From Pseudomonas canadensis (GTDB lineage Bacteria; Pseudomonadota; Gammaproteobacteria; Pseudomonadales; Pseudomonadaceae): a stretch of DNA of 64,000 nt. Numbering within the stretch: the stretch's first letter is position 1; every line of letters begins with the position of its first letter. This document shows positions 10,517-18,664 of the stretch, piece after piece. The DNA lies in contig NZ_AYTD01000013.1 in the NCBI RefSeq assembly GCF_000503215.1, positions 424,009 through 488,008 of the forward strand. The letters are read 5' to 3'. The translations under genes and the position numbers were made by a program. The notes beneath the pieces were generated by a model, which saw only the letters and a list, made by a program, of their open reading frames with translations, searched no databases and was not told the DNA's origin.

Positions 10517-11779
10517 GTGAGTTCACTCGCCCGCAATTCCTCGGTTCGCCTGAGTTTTATCAGTCTCGGCAGCCTCGTATTCACCCTGCCCCTCGTCGCC
10601 TCGGCCGAAGGCTTTGTCGACGATGCCAAGGCCACGCTTAATCTGCGCAACGCCTACTTCAACCGCAACTTCACCAACCCGACCAACCCCCAGGGCAAGG
10701 CCGAAGAGTGGACGCAGAACTTCATCCTTGATGCCAAGTCCGGCTTCACCCAAGGCACCGTGGGTTTCGGGATTGATGTCCTGGGCCTGTACTCGCAAAA
10801 ACTCGACGGCGGCAAAGGCACGGGTGGCACGCAGTTATTGCCGATCCACGATGACGGGCGCCCCGCCGACAACTTCGGCCGCCTGGGCGTGGCCCTGAAA
10901 ACCAAGCTGTCGAAGACTGAACTGAAGGTCGGTGAGTGGATGCCGGTGCTGCCGATCCTGCGCTCCGATGACGGTCGCTCGCTGCCGCAGACCTTCCGTG
11001 GTGGCCAGGTCACGTCCAATGAAATCGCTGGCCTGACGCTCTACGGCGGGCAGTTTCGCGGTAACAGCCCGCGCAATGACGCGAGCATGGAAGACCTGTT
11101 CATGAACGGCAAAGCCGCGTTCACCTCCGACCGCTTCAACTTCGGCGGCGGCGAATACAGCTTCAACGACAAACGCACCCAGGTGGGCGTGTGGTACGCC
11201 GAACTCACCGACATCTACCAGCAGCAGTATTTCAACCTGACCCACAGCCAACCCGTGGGCGACTGGACCCTGGGCGCCAACCTCGGGTTTTTCACCGGTA
11301 AGGAAGACGGCAGCGCCCTGGCTGGCGACCTCGACAACAAGACCGCCTTCGCTCTGCTCTCGGCCAAGTACAACGGCAACACCTTCTATGTGGGCCTGCA
11401 GAAACTCACGGGGGATAGCGTGTGGATGCGCGTCAACGGCACCAGTGGCGGCACCCTGGCCAACGACAGCTACAACGCCAGCTACGATAACGCCAAGGAA
11501 AAGTCCTGGCAGGTGCGTCATGATTTCAACTTCGTGGTGCTGGGCATTCCGGGGCTGACCATGATGAACCGCTATATCAGCGGCAGTAACGTGCACACCG
11601 GGGCCATCACCGATGGCAAGGAATGGGGGCGCGAGTCGGAACTGGCTTACACGGTGCAAAGCGGTGCGCTGAAGGACCTGAATGTGCGCTGGCGCAACTC
11701 GACCATGCGTCGGGATTTCAGCAATAACGAGTTTGATGAAAATCGGCTGTTTATCAGCTATCCGATTTCACTGTTGTAA
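10517..11779 (+). CDS. OprD family outer-membrane porin
   Basis: The 420-residue product is an OccD/OccK-type substrate-specific porin with a signal peptide (about residues 1-31, ending VASAEG) and a first strand FVDDAKATLNLRNAYFNR typical of OprD proteins. It ends in alternating beta-strand residues. Start is GTG with GGGAG 7 nt upstream. It directly precedes the uronate operon and shares an operator-like box with it. Uptake of hexuronates or their oxidised acids is therefore likely, though OprD specificity is not readable from sequence. Confidence 0.9.
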   Translation: MSSLARNSSVRLSFISLGSLVFTLPLVASAEGFVDDAKATLNLRNAYFNRNFTNPTNPQGKAEEWTQNFILDAKSGFTQGTVGFGIDVLGLYSQKLDGGKGTGGTQLLPIHDDGRPADNFGRLGVALKTKLSKTELKVGEWMPVLPILRSDDGRSLPQTFRGGQVTSNEIAGLTLYGGQFRGNSPRNDASMEDLFMNGKAAFTSDRFNFGGGEYSFNDKRTQVGVWYAELTDIYQQQYFNLTHSQPVGDWTLGANLGFFTGKEDGSALAGDLDNKTAFALLSAKYNGNTFYVGLQKLTGDSVWMRVNGTSGGTLANDSYNASYDNAKEKSWQVRHDFNFVVLGIPGLTMMNRYISGSNVHTGAITDGKEWGRESELAYTVQSGALKDLNVRWRNSTMRRDFSNNEFDENRLFISYPISLL

Positions 11780-11788
11780 CCCGCCCAA

Positions 11789-11876
11789 TGTAGGAGCTGG
11801 CTTGCCTGCGATGGCGGCGCATCAGCAATGTAGATGTCAACTGACCGTCCGCAATGCCAGGCAAGCCAGTTCCCAC
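11789..11876. repeat. REP doublet downstream of the porin
   Basis: Arms TGTAGGAGCTGGCTTGCCTG and CCAGGCAAGCCAGTTCCCAC face each other across about 45 bases. The palindrome carries T/A changes in both arms relative to the common type, so pairing is kept. Confidence 0.8.
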
Positions 11877-11903
11877 AATTGTATTTTGGCGTCAGCAAGA
11901 ACG

Positions 11904-11950
11904 TTGACAACCTAGGGAATCCCTAACGATACTTCGGCATAGTCATACGA
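11904..11950 (+). promoter_or_regulatory. Predicted sigma-70 promoter with two operator-like motifs ahead of udh
   Basis: TTGACA (11904-11909) and GATACT (11928-11933) are 18 bp apart. Inside the spacer is a perfect dyad TAGGGA-A-TCCCTA (11913-11925). Just downstream of the -10 lies TAGTCATACGA (11940-11950), which fits the FadR-subfamily pattern TNGTNNNACNA. Either would block transcription of the operon if occupied. Confidence 0.6.
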
Positions 11951-11976
11951 CAACCTACAACAACAATGGAACCCTC

Positions 11977-12801
11977 ATGACCACCACCACAACCACCCCC
12001 GTTCCATTCAATCGCCTGCTGCTCACCGGTGCCGCTGGCGGCCTGGGTAAAGTCTTGCGCGAGCGCCTGCGCCCTTACGCCCAGGTACTGCGCCTCTCGG
12101 ATATCGCCAACATGGCTCCGGCTGCCGACGCGTGCGAAGAAGTGCAACCCTGCGACCTCGCCGACAAACAAGCCGTGCACCACTTGGTGGAAGGCGTCGA
12201 CGCGATCCTGCACTTCGGCGGCGTATCGGTGGAACGCTCGTTCGAAGAAGTGCTCGGCGCGAACATCAGCGGCATTTTCCATATCTATGAAGCCGCGCGC
12301 CGCCACGGTGTGAAGCGCGTGATTTTCGCCAGCTCCAACCACGTGATCGGTTTCTACAAGCAAGGTGAAACACTCGACGCCCACTCCCCGCGCCGCCCGG
12401 ACAGCTACTACGGCCTGTCCAAGTCCTACGGCGAAGACATGGCCAGTTTCTACTTCGATCGCTACGGCATCGAGACCGTCAGCATCCGTATCGGCTCGTC
12501 GTTCCCGGAACCACAGAACCGCCGCATGATGCACACCTGGTTGAGCTTCGACGACCTGACTCAATTGCTTGAGCGCGCGCTGTACACCCCCAACGTCGGC
12601 CACACGGTGGTCTACGGTATGTCGGACAACCTCGACACCTGGTGGGACAACCGCTACGCCGCCCACCTGGGCTTTGCCCCCAAAGACAGCTCCGAAGTGT
12701 TCCGCGCCCAGGTCGAAACCCAGCCACCGGTGGCCGCCGATGACCCGGCCAAGGTCTACCAGGGCGGTGCGTTCTGCGCGGCCGGTCCTTTCGGGGACTG
12801 A
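11977..12801 (+). CDS. udh: Uronate dehydrogenase (NAD-dependent)
   Basis: The 274-residue short-chain extended dehydrogenase oxidises D-galacturonate or D-glucuronate to the aldarolactone. It has an N-terminal Rossmann motif TGAAGGLGK, the acceptor region ASSNHVIGFYKQG and a YYGLSK catalytic Tyr-xxx-Lys at about residues 140-144. This is the pattern and length of pseudomonad Udh. A lactonase gene follows after 2 nt, matching the next pathway step. The downstream TRAP transporter and the epimerase support a hexuronate role. Confidence 0.88.
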   Translation: MTTTTTTPVPFNRLLLTGAAGGLGKVLRERLRPYAQVLRLSDIANMAPAADACEEVQPCDLADKQAVHHLVEGVDAILHFGGVSVERSFEEVLGANISGIFHIYEAARRHGVKRVIFASSNHVIGFYKQGETLDAHSPRRPDSYYGLSKSYGEDMASFYFDRYGIETVSIRIGSSFPEPQNRRMMHTWLSFDDLTQLLERALYTPNVGHTVVYGMSDNLDTWWDNRYAAHLGFAPKDSSEVFRAQVETQPPVAADDPAKVYQGGAFCAAGPFGD

Positions 12802-12803
12802 CC

Positions 12804-13679
12804 ATGAACGCTGAACTGATCGTCGATGCCCGCAATGCCGTAGGCGAATGCCCGGTGTGGGTGCCCGAGGAAAACGCCCTTTACTGGGTGGATATCCCCA
12901 AGGGCGGCCTGCAACGCTGGAGCGCCGCCACTGGTCATGTTGCCGCCTGGACAGCCCCGCAAATGCTTGCCTGCATCGCCCGCAGCGAGGCGGGCAACTG
13001 GGTCGCTGGCATGGAAACCGGGTTCTTCCAGCTCACCCCGCACAACGACGGCAGCCTTGATACCACGCCTCTGGCGGCTGTAGAGCACCCACGCCAGGAC
13101 ATGCGCCTGAACGACGGCCGGTGTGATCGCCAGGGCCGTTTCTGGGCCGGCAGCATGGTGTTGAACATGGGTTTGAATGCGGCCGAGGGCACCCTCTATC
13201 GCTACGCAGCAGGCGCGGCGCCCCATGCGCAGTTGAACGGTTTCATCACGTTGAACGGACTGGCCTTCAGTCCTGACGGCCGCACGATGTACGCCTCGGA
13301 CTCACACCCGCTGGTGCAGCAAATCTGGGCGTTCGACTACGACATCGATACCGGCACGCCGTCCAACCGCCGCGTGTTCGTGGACATGCACAAGCACCTC
13401 GGCCGCCCTGACGGCGCAGCCGTGGATGCCGATGGCTGCTACTGGATCTGCGCCAACGACGCCGGGCTTATCCACCGTTTTACCCCGGATGGTCGCCTCG
13501 ATCGCTCCCTCACCGTACCGGTGAAAAAACCCACCATGTGCGCCTTTGGCGGCAGTCGCCTGGACACCCTGTTTGTCACCTCGATCCGCGATGAACAGAG
13601 TGAACAGTCACTGTCCGGCGGCGTGTTCGCCCTTAACCCCGGCGTAGTCGGATTGCCGGAGCCCACCTTCACCCTCTAG
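12804..13679 (+). CDS. SMP-30/gluconolactonase family lactonase (aldarolactonase)
   Basis: The 291-residue six-bladed beta-propeller hydrolase has the metal ligands of the SMP-30 family: the glutamate in VGECPVW, the asparagine in MRLNDGRCD and the aspartate of the YASDSH motif. In this operon it most probably opens the galactaro- or glucarolactone made by Udh. It is 2 nt downstream of udh and 51 nt before the TRAP solute-binding gene. Confidence 0.88.
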   Translation: MNAELIVDARNAVGECPVWVPEENALYWVDIPKGGLQRWSAATGHVAAWTAPQMLACIARSEAGNWVAGMETGFFQLTPHNDGSLDTTPLAAVEHPRQDMRLNDGRCDRQGRFWAGSMVLNMGLNAAEGTLYRYAAGAAPHAQLNGFITLNGLAFSPDGRTMYASDSHPLVQQIWAFDYDIDTGTPSNRRVFVDMHKHLGRPDGAAVDADGCYWICANDAGLIHRFTPDGRLDRSLTVPVKKPTMCAFGGSRLDTLFVTSIRDEQSEQSLSGGVFALNPGVVGLPEPTFTL

Positions 13680-13730
13680 CTGCATCGCTGTGCCTTGAAT
13701 ACAACAATAACAAGACAGGAATGAACCCCC

Positions 13731-14693
13731 ATGGACTTCAAACGCACCTTGCTCGCCGCTGCATTCTTCACCCTCAGCAGCGCCGCCCACGCGCTGGAAA
13801 TCAAATTCGCCGATATCCATCCCGCCGGCTACCCCACCGTCGTTGCCGAAGAGAACATGGGCAAGGCCCTGACCAAGGAAAGCAATGGCGAACTGACCTT
13901 CAAGTATTTCCCGGGCGGTGTCCTCGGGTCCGAAAAAGAAGTGGTCGAACAGGCTCAGGTCGGCGCTATCCAGATGACGCGCGTCAGCCTCGGCATTGTC
14001 GGCCCGGTGGTGCCAGACGTGAACGTGTTCAACCTGCCGTTCGTGTTCCGCGACCAAGCGCACATGCGCAAGGTCATCGACGGCGAGATCGGCGACGAGA
14101 TCCTCGCCAAAATCACCGATTCCGAATTCGGCCTGGTCGCCCTGGCCTGGATGGACGGCGGCACGCGCAACCTCTACACCAAGAAACCGGTGCGCAAGAT
14201 CGAAGACCTCAAGGGCATGAAAATCCGCGTACAGGGCAACCCCTTGTTCATCGAAGCCTTCAATGAAATGGGGGCCAACGGCATCGCCATGGACACCGGC
14301 GAAATCTTCAGCGCCCTGCAGACCGGCGTAATCGACGGCGCGGAAAACAACCCGCCCACTCTGCTGGAGCACAACCATTTCCAGAACGCCAAGTATTACA
14401 CCCTCACCGAGCACCTGATTTTGCCCGAGCCCATCGTGATGTCGAAAATCACCTGGAACAAGCTCACCCCCGCGCAACAGGACATGGTGAAAAAAGCCGC
14501 CAAGGCCGCCCAGGCTGACGAGCGCGTGTTGTGGGACGCCAAGTCCGCCAGCAGTGAAACCAAGCTCAAGGCCGCCGGTGTCGAGTTCATCACCGTCGAC
14601 AAAAAACCCTTCTATGACGCCACCGCGCCGGTTCGCGCCAAGTACGGTGCGGCCTACGCCGACATCATCAAGCGTATCGACGCCGTTCAGTAA
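13731..14693 (+). CDS. TRAP transporter solute-binding protein, DctP family
   Basis: The 320-residue periplasmic protein has a signal peptide (MDFKRTLLAAAFFTLSSAAHA, cleavage near residue 21). The DctP fold is visible, with the conserved RVQGNP (Arg contacts the substrate carboxylate) and GAENNPPT regions. With the DctQ and DctM genes that follow it forms a tripartite sodium-driven importer for carboxylates. The udh-lactonase context points to galacturonate or glucuronate. Confidence 0.92.
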   Translation: MDFKRTLLAAAFFTLSSAAHALEIKFADIHPAGYPTVVAEENMGKALTKESNGELTFKYFPGGVLGSEKEVVEQAQVGAIQMTRVSLGIVGPVVPDVNVFNLPFVFRDQAHMRKVIDGEIGDEILAKITDSEFGLVALAWMDGGTRNLYTKKPVRKIEDLKGMKIRVQGNPLFIEAFNEMGANGIAMDTGEIFSALQTGVIDGAENNPPTLLEHNHFQNAKYYTLTEHLILPEPIVMSKITWNKLTPAQQDMVKKAAKAAQADERVLWDAKSASSETKLKAAGVEFITVDKKPFYDATAPVRAKYGAAYADIIKRIDAVQ

Positions 14694-14757
14694 CGCCCTC
14701 CTTCTCTAGCAAGGCCAGGCGCGGTCGGCATCGACGCGCCTGGTTACGGTGAACGCC

Positions 14758-15285
14758 ATGAAGAATTTACTGCTGCGCATCAACGACCGCATCTACATGA
14801 CCTGCATCTGGGTCGCCGGCCTCTCGGTATTGGGAGTCGCGCTGATCATCCCTTGGGGCATCTTCGCCCGCTACGTCCTCGGCACCGGCTCCAGTTGGCC
14901 GGAGCCCACCGCCATCCTGTTGATGCTGGTGTTCACCTTTATCGGCGCCGCCGCCAGTTACCGCGCCGGCGCGCATATGTCGGTGGCCATGGTCACTGAC
15001 CGCCTGCCGCCCCGTCAGCGCCAGATCATCGGCGTCGTCTCGCAATTGCTGATGGGCACCATCTGCCTGTTCATGGCCATTTGGGGCACCAAACTGTGCC
15101 TGTCCACCTGGAACCAGTTCATGAGTGCCATCCCTACCCTGCGTGTGGGCATCACTTATATGCCGATCCCGATCGGCGGGCTGCTGACCCTGATCTTTGT
15201 CGTGGAAAAACTCTTGCTCGGTGACCAGAGCAACCGTCGGGTCGTGCGCTTCGACCTGGTTGAAGAAAGCGAAGGGGCCGCTTGA
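14758..15285 (+). CDS. TRAP transporter small permease, DctQ family
   Basis: The 175-residue membrane protein has four hydrophobic helices, with the typical ARYVLGTGSSWPEPTAILLM segment near residue 45. It couples the binding protein to the DctM channel. I chose ATG 14758, with GGTGA just upstream; GTG 14749, three codons earlier in frame, is an alternative. The stop is one base before the DctM ATG. Confidence 0.9.
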   Translation: MKNLLLRINDRIYMTCIWVAGLSVLGVALIIPWGIFARYVLGTGSSWPEPTAILLMLVFTFIGAAASYRAGAHMSVAMVTDRLPPRQRQIIGVVSQLLMGTICLFMAIWGTKLCLSTWNQFMSAIPTLRVGITYMPIPIGGLLTLIFVVEKLLLGDQSNRRVVRFDLVEESEGAA

Positions 15286-15286
15286 T

Positions 15287-16567
15287 ATGGACGCATTGAT
15301 TCTGTTGGGCAGCTTTATCGCCTTGATCCTGATCGGCATGCCTGTGGCGTACGCCCTGGGGTTGTCGGCGCTGATCGGCGCGTGGTGGATCGACATCCCG
15401 TTCCAGGCCCTGATGATTCAGGTGGCCGGCGGGGTGAACAAGTTTTCGCTGATGGCGATTCCGTTCTTTGTGCTGGCCGGGGCGATCATGGCCGAGGGCG
15501 GCATGTCGCGGCGGTTGGTGGCATTTGCCGGCGTACTGGTGGGTTTTGTACGCGGCGGCCTGTCGTTGGTGAACATCATGGCCTCGACGTTTTTTGGCGC
15601 AATTTCCGGCTCGTCGGTGGCGGACACCGCCTCGGTCGGCTCGGTGCTCATCCCGGAAATGGAACGCCGTGGCTACCCACGTGAATTCGCCACGGCCGTG
15701 ACCGTCAGCGGTTCGGTGCAGGCTCTTTTAACCCCGCCCAGCCATAACTCGGTGCTCTACTCCCTGGCGGCCGGCGGTACGGTGTCGATTGCCTCGTTGT
15801 TCATGGCCGGTGTGGTGCCTGGCTTGCTGATGAGCGCGTGCCTGATGGTGCTGTGCCTGATCTTCGCGAAAAAGCGCAACTACCCCAAGGGTGAAGTCAT
15901 TCCGCTCAAGCAGGCGCTGAAAATCTGCGCCGATGCGCTCTGGGGCCTGATGGCCATGGTGATCATCCTGGGCGGCATCCTCTCGGGGATTTTCACCGCC
16001 ACCGAATCCGCCGCGATTGCGGTGCTGTGGGCGTTTTTCGTGACCATGTTCATCTACCGCGACTACAAATGGAGCGAGTTGCCCAAGCTGATGCACCGCA
16101 CGGTGCGCACCATTTCCATCGTGATGATCCTGATCGCCTTCGCCGCCAGCTTCGGCTACATCATGACCTTGATGCAGATCCCGGCAAAAATCACCACGAT
16201 GTTCCTGACCCTGTCGGATAACCGCTACGTGATCCTGATGTGCATCAACGCCATGCTGCTGTTGCTCGGCACGGTGATGGACATGGCGCCGCTGATCTTG
16301 ATCCTCACGCCGATCCTGCTGCCGGTGGTGCTGGGTATCGGCGTCGATCCGGTGCACTTCGGCATGATCATGCTGGTCAACCTCGGTATCGGCCTGATCA
16401 CGCCGCCGGTGGGCGCGGTGCTGTTCGTCGGCGCGGCGGTGGGCAAGGTCAGCATCGAGAAAACCGTGAAGGCGCTGCTGCCGTTTTATGCCGTGCTGTT
16501 TCTGGTACTGATGGCCGTGACTTACATTCCTGCGCTGTCGTTGTGGCTGCCAAGCGTGGTGCTCTGA
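15287..16567 (+). CDS. TRAP transporter large permease, DctM family
   Basis: The 426-residue multi-helix permease shows DctM signatures: FVLAGAIMAEGGMSRRLV, a FFGAISGSSVADTASVGS re-entrant region and ITPPVGAVLFV near the C-terminus. It carries out sodium-coupled translocation. The start ATG 15287 follows the dctQ stop by one base. The 30 codons open upstream lie within dctQ in another frame. Its TGA overlaps the epimerase ATG. Confidence 0.93.
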   Translation: MDALILLGSFIALILIGMPVAYALGLSALIGAWWIDIPFQALMIQVAGGVNKFSLMAIPFFVLAGAIMAEGGMSRRLVAFAGVLVGFVRGGLSLVNIMASTFFGAISGSSVADTASVGSVLIPEMERRGYPREFATAVTVSGSVQALLTPPSHNSVLYSLAAGGTVSIASLFMAGVVPGLLMSACLMVLCLIFAKKRNYPKGEVIPLKQALKICADALWGLMAMVIILGGILSGIFTATESAAIAVLWAFFVTMFIYRDYKWSELPKLMHRTVRTISIVMILIAFAASFGYIMTLMQIPAKITTMFLTLSDNRYVILMCINAMLLLLGTVMDMAPLILILTPILLPVVLGIGVDPVHFGMIMLVNLGIGLITPPVGAVLFVGAAVGKVSIEKTVKALLPFYAVLFLVLMAVTYIPALSLWLPSVVL

Positions 16568-17427
16568 TGCTGATTGAACTGCAAGACAACCTGACCCACC
16601 TTACCCTCGCGCCGGCCACGGGAGGCAGCATCGTCAACTGGACGGTGCTCGCCACCGGCCAGCCGCTTTTGCGGTACAGCGATGCGCACGCGATCAACAC
16701 CGGGTTGCCAGGCAAACTGGGGTGCTATCCCTTGGCGCCCTGGTCCAACCGGATTGCCAAAGGGGGGTTCGACAACCCCGACGGTTGGCTGGCGCTGGCG
16801 CCCAATAGCTTGACCGATCCACTGCCGATCCATGGCTCGGCCTGGCAACAGGCATGGCAGGTGATCAGCCAATCAGCGAATGAGGTGGTGTTGGAAGTGG
16901 TGTGCGACACGCCGTTCGCTTACCGCGCCGAGCAACGATTTCGGTTAGAGGAGGGTGAACTGAGTATCAGGTTGCAGGTGACTCATCTGGCGGAAAAACC
17001 CGCCTGGCATGGGTTGGGATTGCATCCCTATCTGCCGCGCAGGCCGGGTACTCGGCTACAGGCCAAGGCATCGCAGGTGTGGATGAGTGACACATCGAAA
17101 TTGCCCACGGGGCTGGCGCCCGTGCCGCCGGATTGGAACTTCCAGGTGTTGAAGCACTTGCCCGAGGGCCCGGTCGACAACGGTTTTTGCCACTGGGACG
17201 GCCATTGCCGGATCGAGCAACCAGAACTGGGCTACACCCTGGAATGCCAGGCCACGGGGAGTGATTACTTCCTGTTGTACTGCCCGCCGGGGCTGGGGTT
17301 CTTTTGCATCGAGCCGGTAAGTCATCCGGTGAATGCCCATCACCTGCCAGGGCGGCCTGGGCTGAAGCTGTTGGAGCAAGGCCAGTCAACTCACCTCACT
17401 TTCAACCTGGAATACCGCACCCTGTAG
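16567..17427 (+). CDS. Aldose 1-epimerase family protein
   Basis: The 286-residue galactose-mutarotase-like protein begins at the ATG that overlaps the dctM stop by one base (TGATG). Family features include the SNRIAKGGF loop, a catalytic-type histidine in ADWHGLGLHPYLP-like sequence (WHGLGLHPY) and a C-terminal FFCIEPVSH with the conserved glutamate. It could interconvert uronate anomers so that Udh gets its preferred beta form. The TAG stop lies within the REP doublet that follows. Confidence 0.87.
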   Translation: MLIELQDNLTHLTLAPATGGSIVNWTVLATGQPLLRYSDAHAINTGLPGKLGCYPLAPWSNRIAKGGFDNPDGWLALAPNSLTDPLPIHGSAWQQAWQVISQSANEVVLEVVCDTPFAYRAEQRFRLEEGELSIRLQVTHLAEKPAWHGLGLHPYLPRRPGTRLQAKASQVWMSDTSKLPTGLAPVPPDWNFQVLKHLPEGPVDNGFCHWDGHCRIEQPELGYTLECQATGSDYFLLYCPPGLGFFCIEPVSHPVNAHHLPGRPGLKLLEQGQSTHLTFNLEYRTL

Positions 17428-17508
17428 GAACCCGGCTTGGCGGCGATGGGGCCCTCAAAATCATCACCAGACTTTCGGACGCTATCGCCGGCAAGCCGGC
17501 TCCTACAG
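17422..17508. repeat. REP doublet between convergent operons
   Basis: Arms CTGTAGGAACCCGGCTTGGC and GCCGGCAAGCCGGCTCCTAC flank about 45 bases. It lies between the epimerase and the convergent efflux gene; the epimerase stop codon is inside the left arm. Confidence 0.8.
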
Positions 17509-17518
17509 AGAGGGTGTG

Positions 17519-18664
17519 TCAGGGCGGGCTGTTTTTCAGGCGGCCGGCAGTGTCGATACTGACGACCACCGACAACCCCGGCCGCAACCGCTCGCTCTCG
17601 GCCTGGTCCGGGTCCACCATGATCCGTACCGGCACGCGCTGGGCGATCTTGACGAAGTTGCCGGTGGCATTGTCCGCCTGCAACAGGCTGAACTCCGAGC
17701 CCGTGGCCGGGGAAATATGCTGCACCGTGCCGCGGAATTTGCGGTGGTTCAGCGCATCCACCGTGAAAGTCACCGGCTGGCCGACCTGCACGTTATTCAT
17801 CTGGGTTTCCTTCATGTTGGCGATCACCCACAACTGCGGCGGCACCAGCGCCATCAACTGTGCGCCGGAGTTGACGTAGGCCCCAAGCCGCACGCCGATC
17901 TGCCCCAACTGGCCGTCGCGGGGCGCGGTGATACGGGTATTGGACAGGTCGATGCGCGCCAACTCCACCGCCGCCTCGGCACTGGCCACGGCCGCTTCCA
18001 GGGAACCGCGGTTGACGATCACCGTCTGCAGGTCCTGCCGGGCGATTTCCAGGCTGGCCTGGGCTTGCGCCACAGCGGCGATGGTCTGCGCGTTAGCGGC
18101 GCGGGTTACGTCCAGCTCGCGCTTGGACACCGAGCCATCGCTGATCAGCTCTTCGTTGCGGCGCAAATCGGCGGTGCTCTTGCGCGCCTGCGCCTGGCTG
18201 TCCGCCAAGGCTGCCTGACGCAACTTGATGGTGGCTTCGGCGCTGTTGCGCTGTTGCACCACATTCGCCAACGACGCCTGCTGCACCGCCAACTGCGCCA
18301 GCGCCTGGTCCAGGCGCTGCTTGTAGATGCGGTCGTCGAGGCGCACCAGCAGGTCGCCGGCCTTCACGTGCTGGAAATCCTGCACCGGCACCTCGAACAC
18401 ATAGCCGCTGAGCTGCGGCCCGATGATCGTGACCTGTCCCCGCACCAGCGCGTTCTCGGTGGTTTCCACCGCACTGCTGAACGGCGGCAATTGCCAGGCG
18501 TACAGCACAATCAGCACGCCGACGATGGCGATTGCGGCAAAGCCCAGGGACGAGATGATCCGCACCCGTAACGGGCGCAGCTCGGTGGGCACCGCGCCGG
18601 GTGGGGTGCTGCCCTCCGGGGTGGAGGCGATGGCAGTGGTCGTGGAGGTCGAAGGTTCGGTCAT
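17519..18664 (-). CDS. HlyD/EmrA family membrane fusion protein
   Basis: The 381-residue periplasmic adaptor is anchored by one N-terminal helix (about residues 36-56). It has a biotinyl-lipoyl-like domain, a long coiled-coil hairpin (about residues 100-215, rich in Gln/Ala) and a beta-barrel region with RITAPRDGQLGQIGVRLGAY. It is the EmrA partner of the DHA2 pump encoded upstream. ATG 18664 overlaps the pump stop by 4 nt (ATGA), so the 20 upstream codons were rejected. Confidence 0.92.
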   Translation of the reverse strand: MTEPSTSTTTAIASTPEGSTPPGAVPTELRPLRVRIISSLGFAAIAIVGVLIVLYAWQLPPFSSAVETTENALVRGQVTIIGPQLSGYVFEVPVQDFQHVKAGDLLVRLDDRIYKQRLDQALAQLAVQQASLANVVQQRNSAEATIKLRQAALADSQAQARKSTADLRRNEELISDGSVSKRELDVTRAANAQTIAAVAQAQASLEIARQDLQTVIVNRGSLEAAVASAEAAVELARIDLSNTRITAPRDGQLGQIGVRLGAYVNSGAQLMALVPPQLWVIANMKETQMNNVQVGQPVTFTVDALNHRKFRGTVQHISPATGSEFSLLQADNATGNFVKIAQRVPVRIMVDPDQAESERLRPGLSVVVSIDTAGRLKNSPP

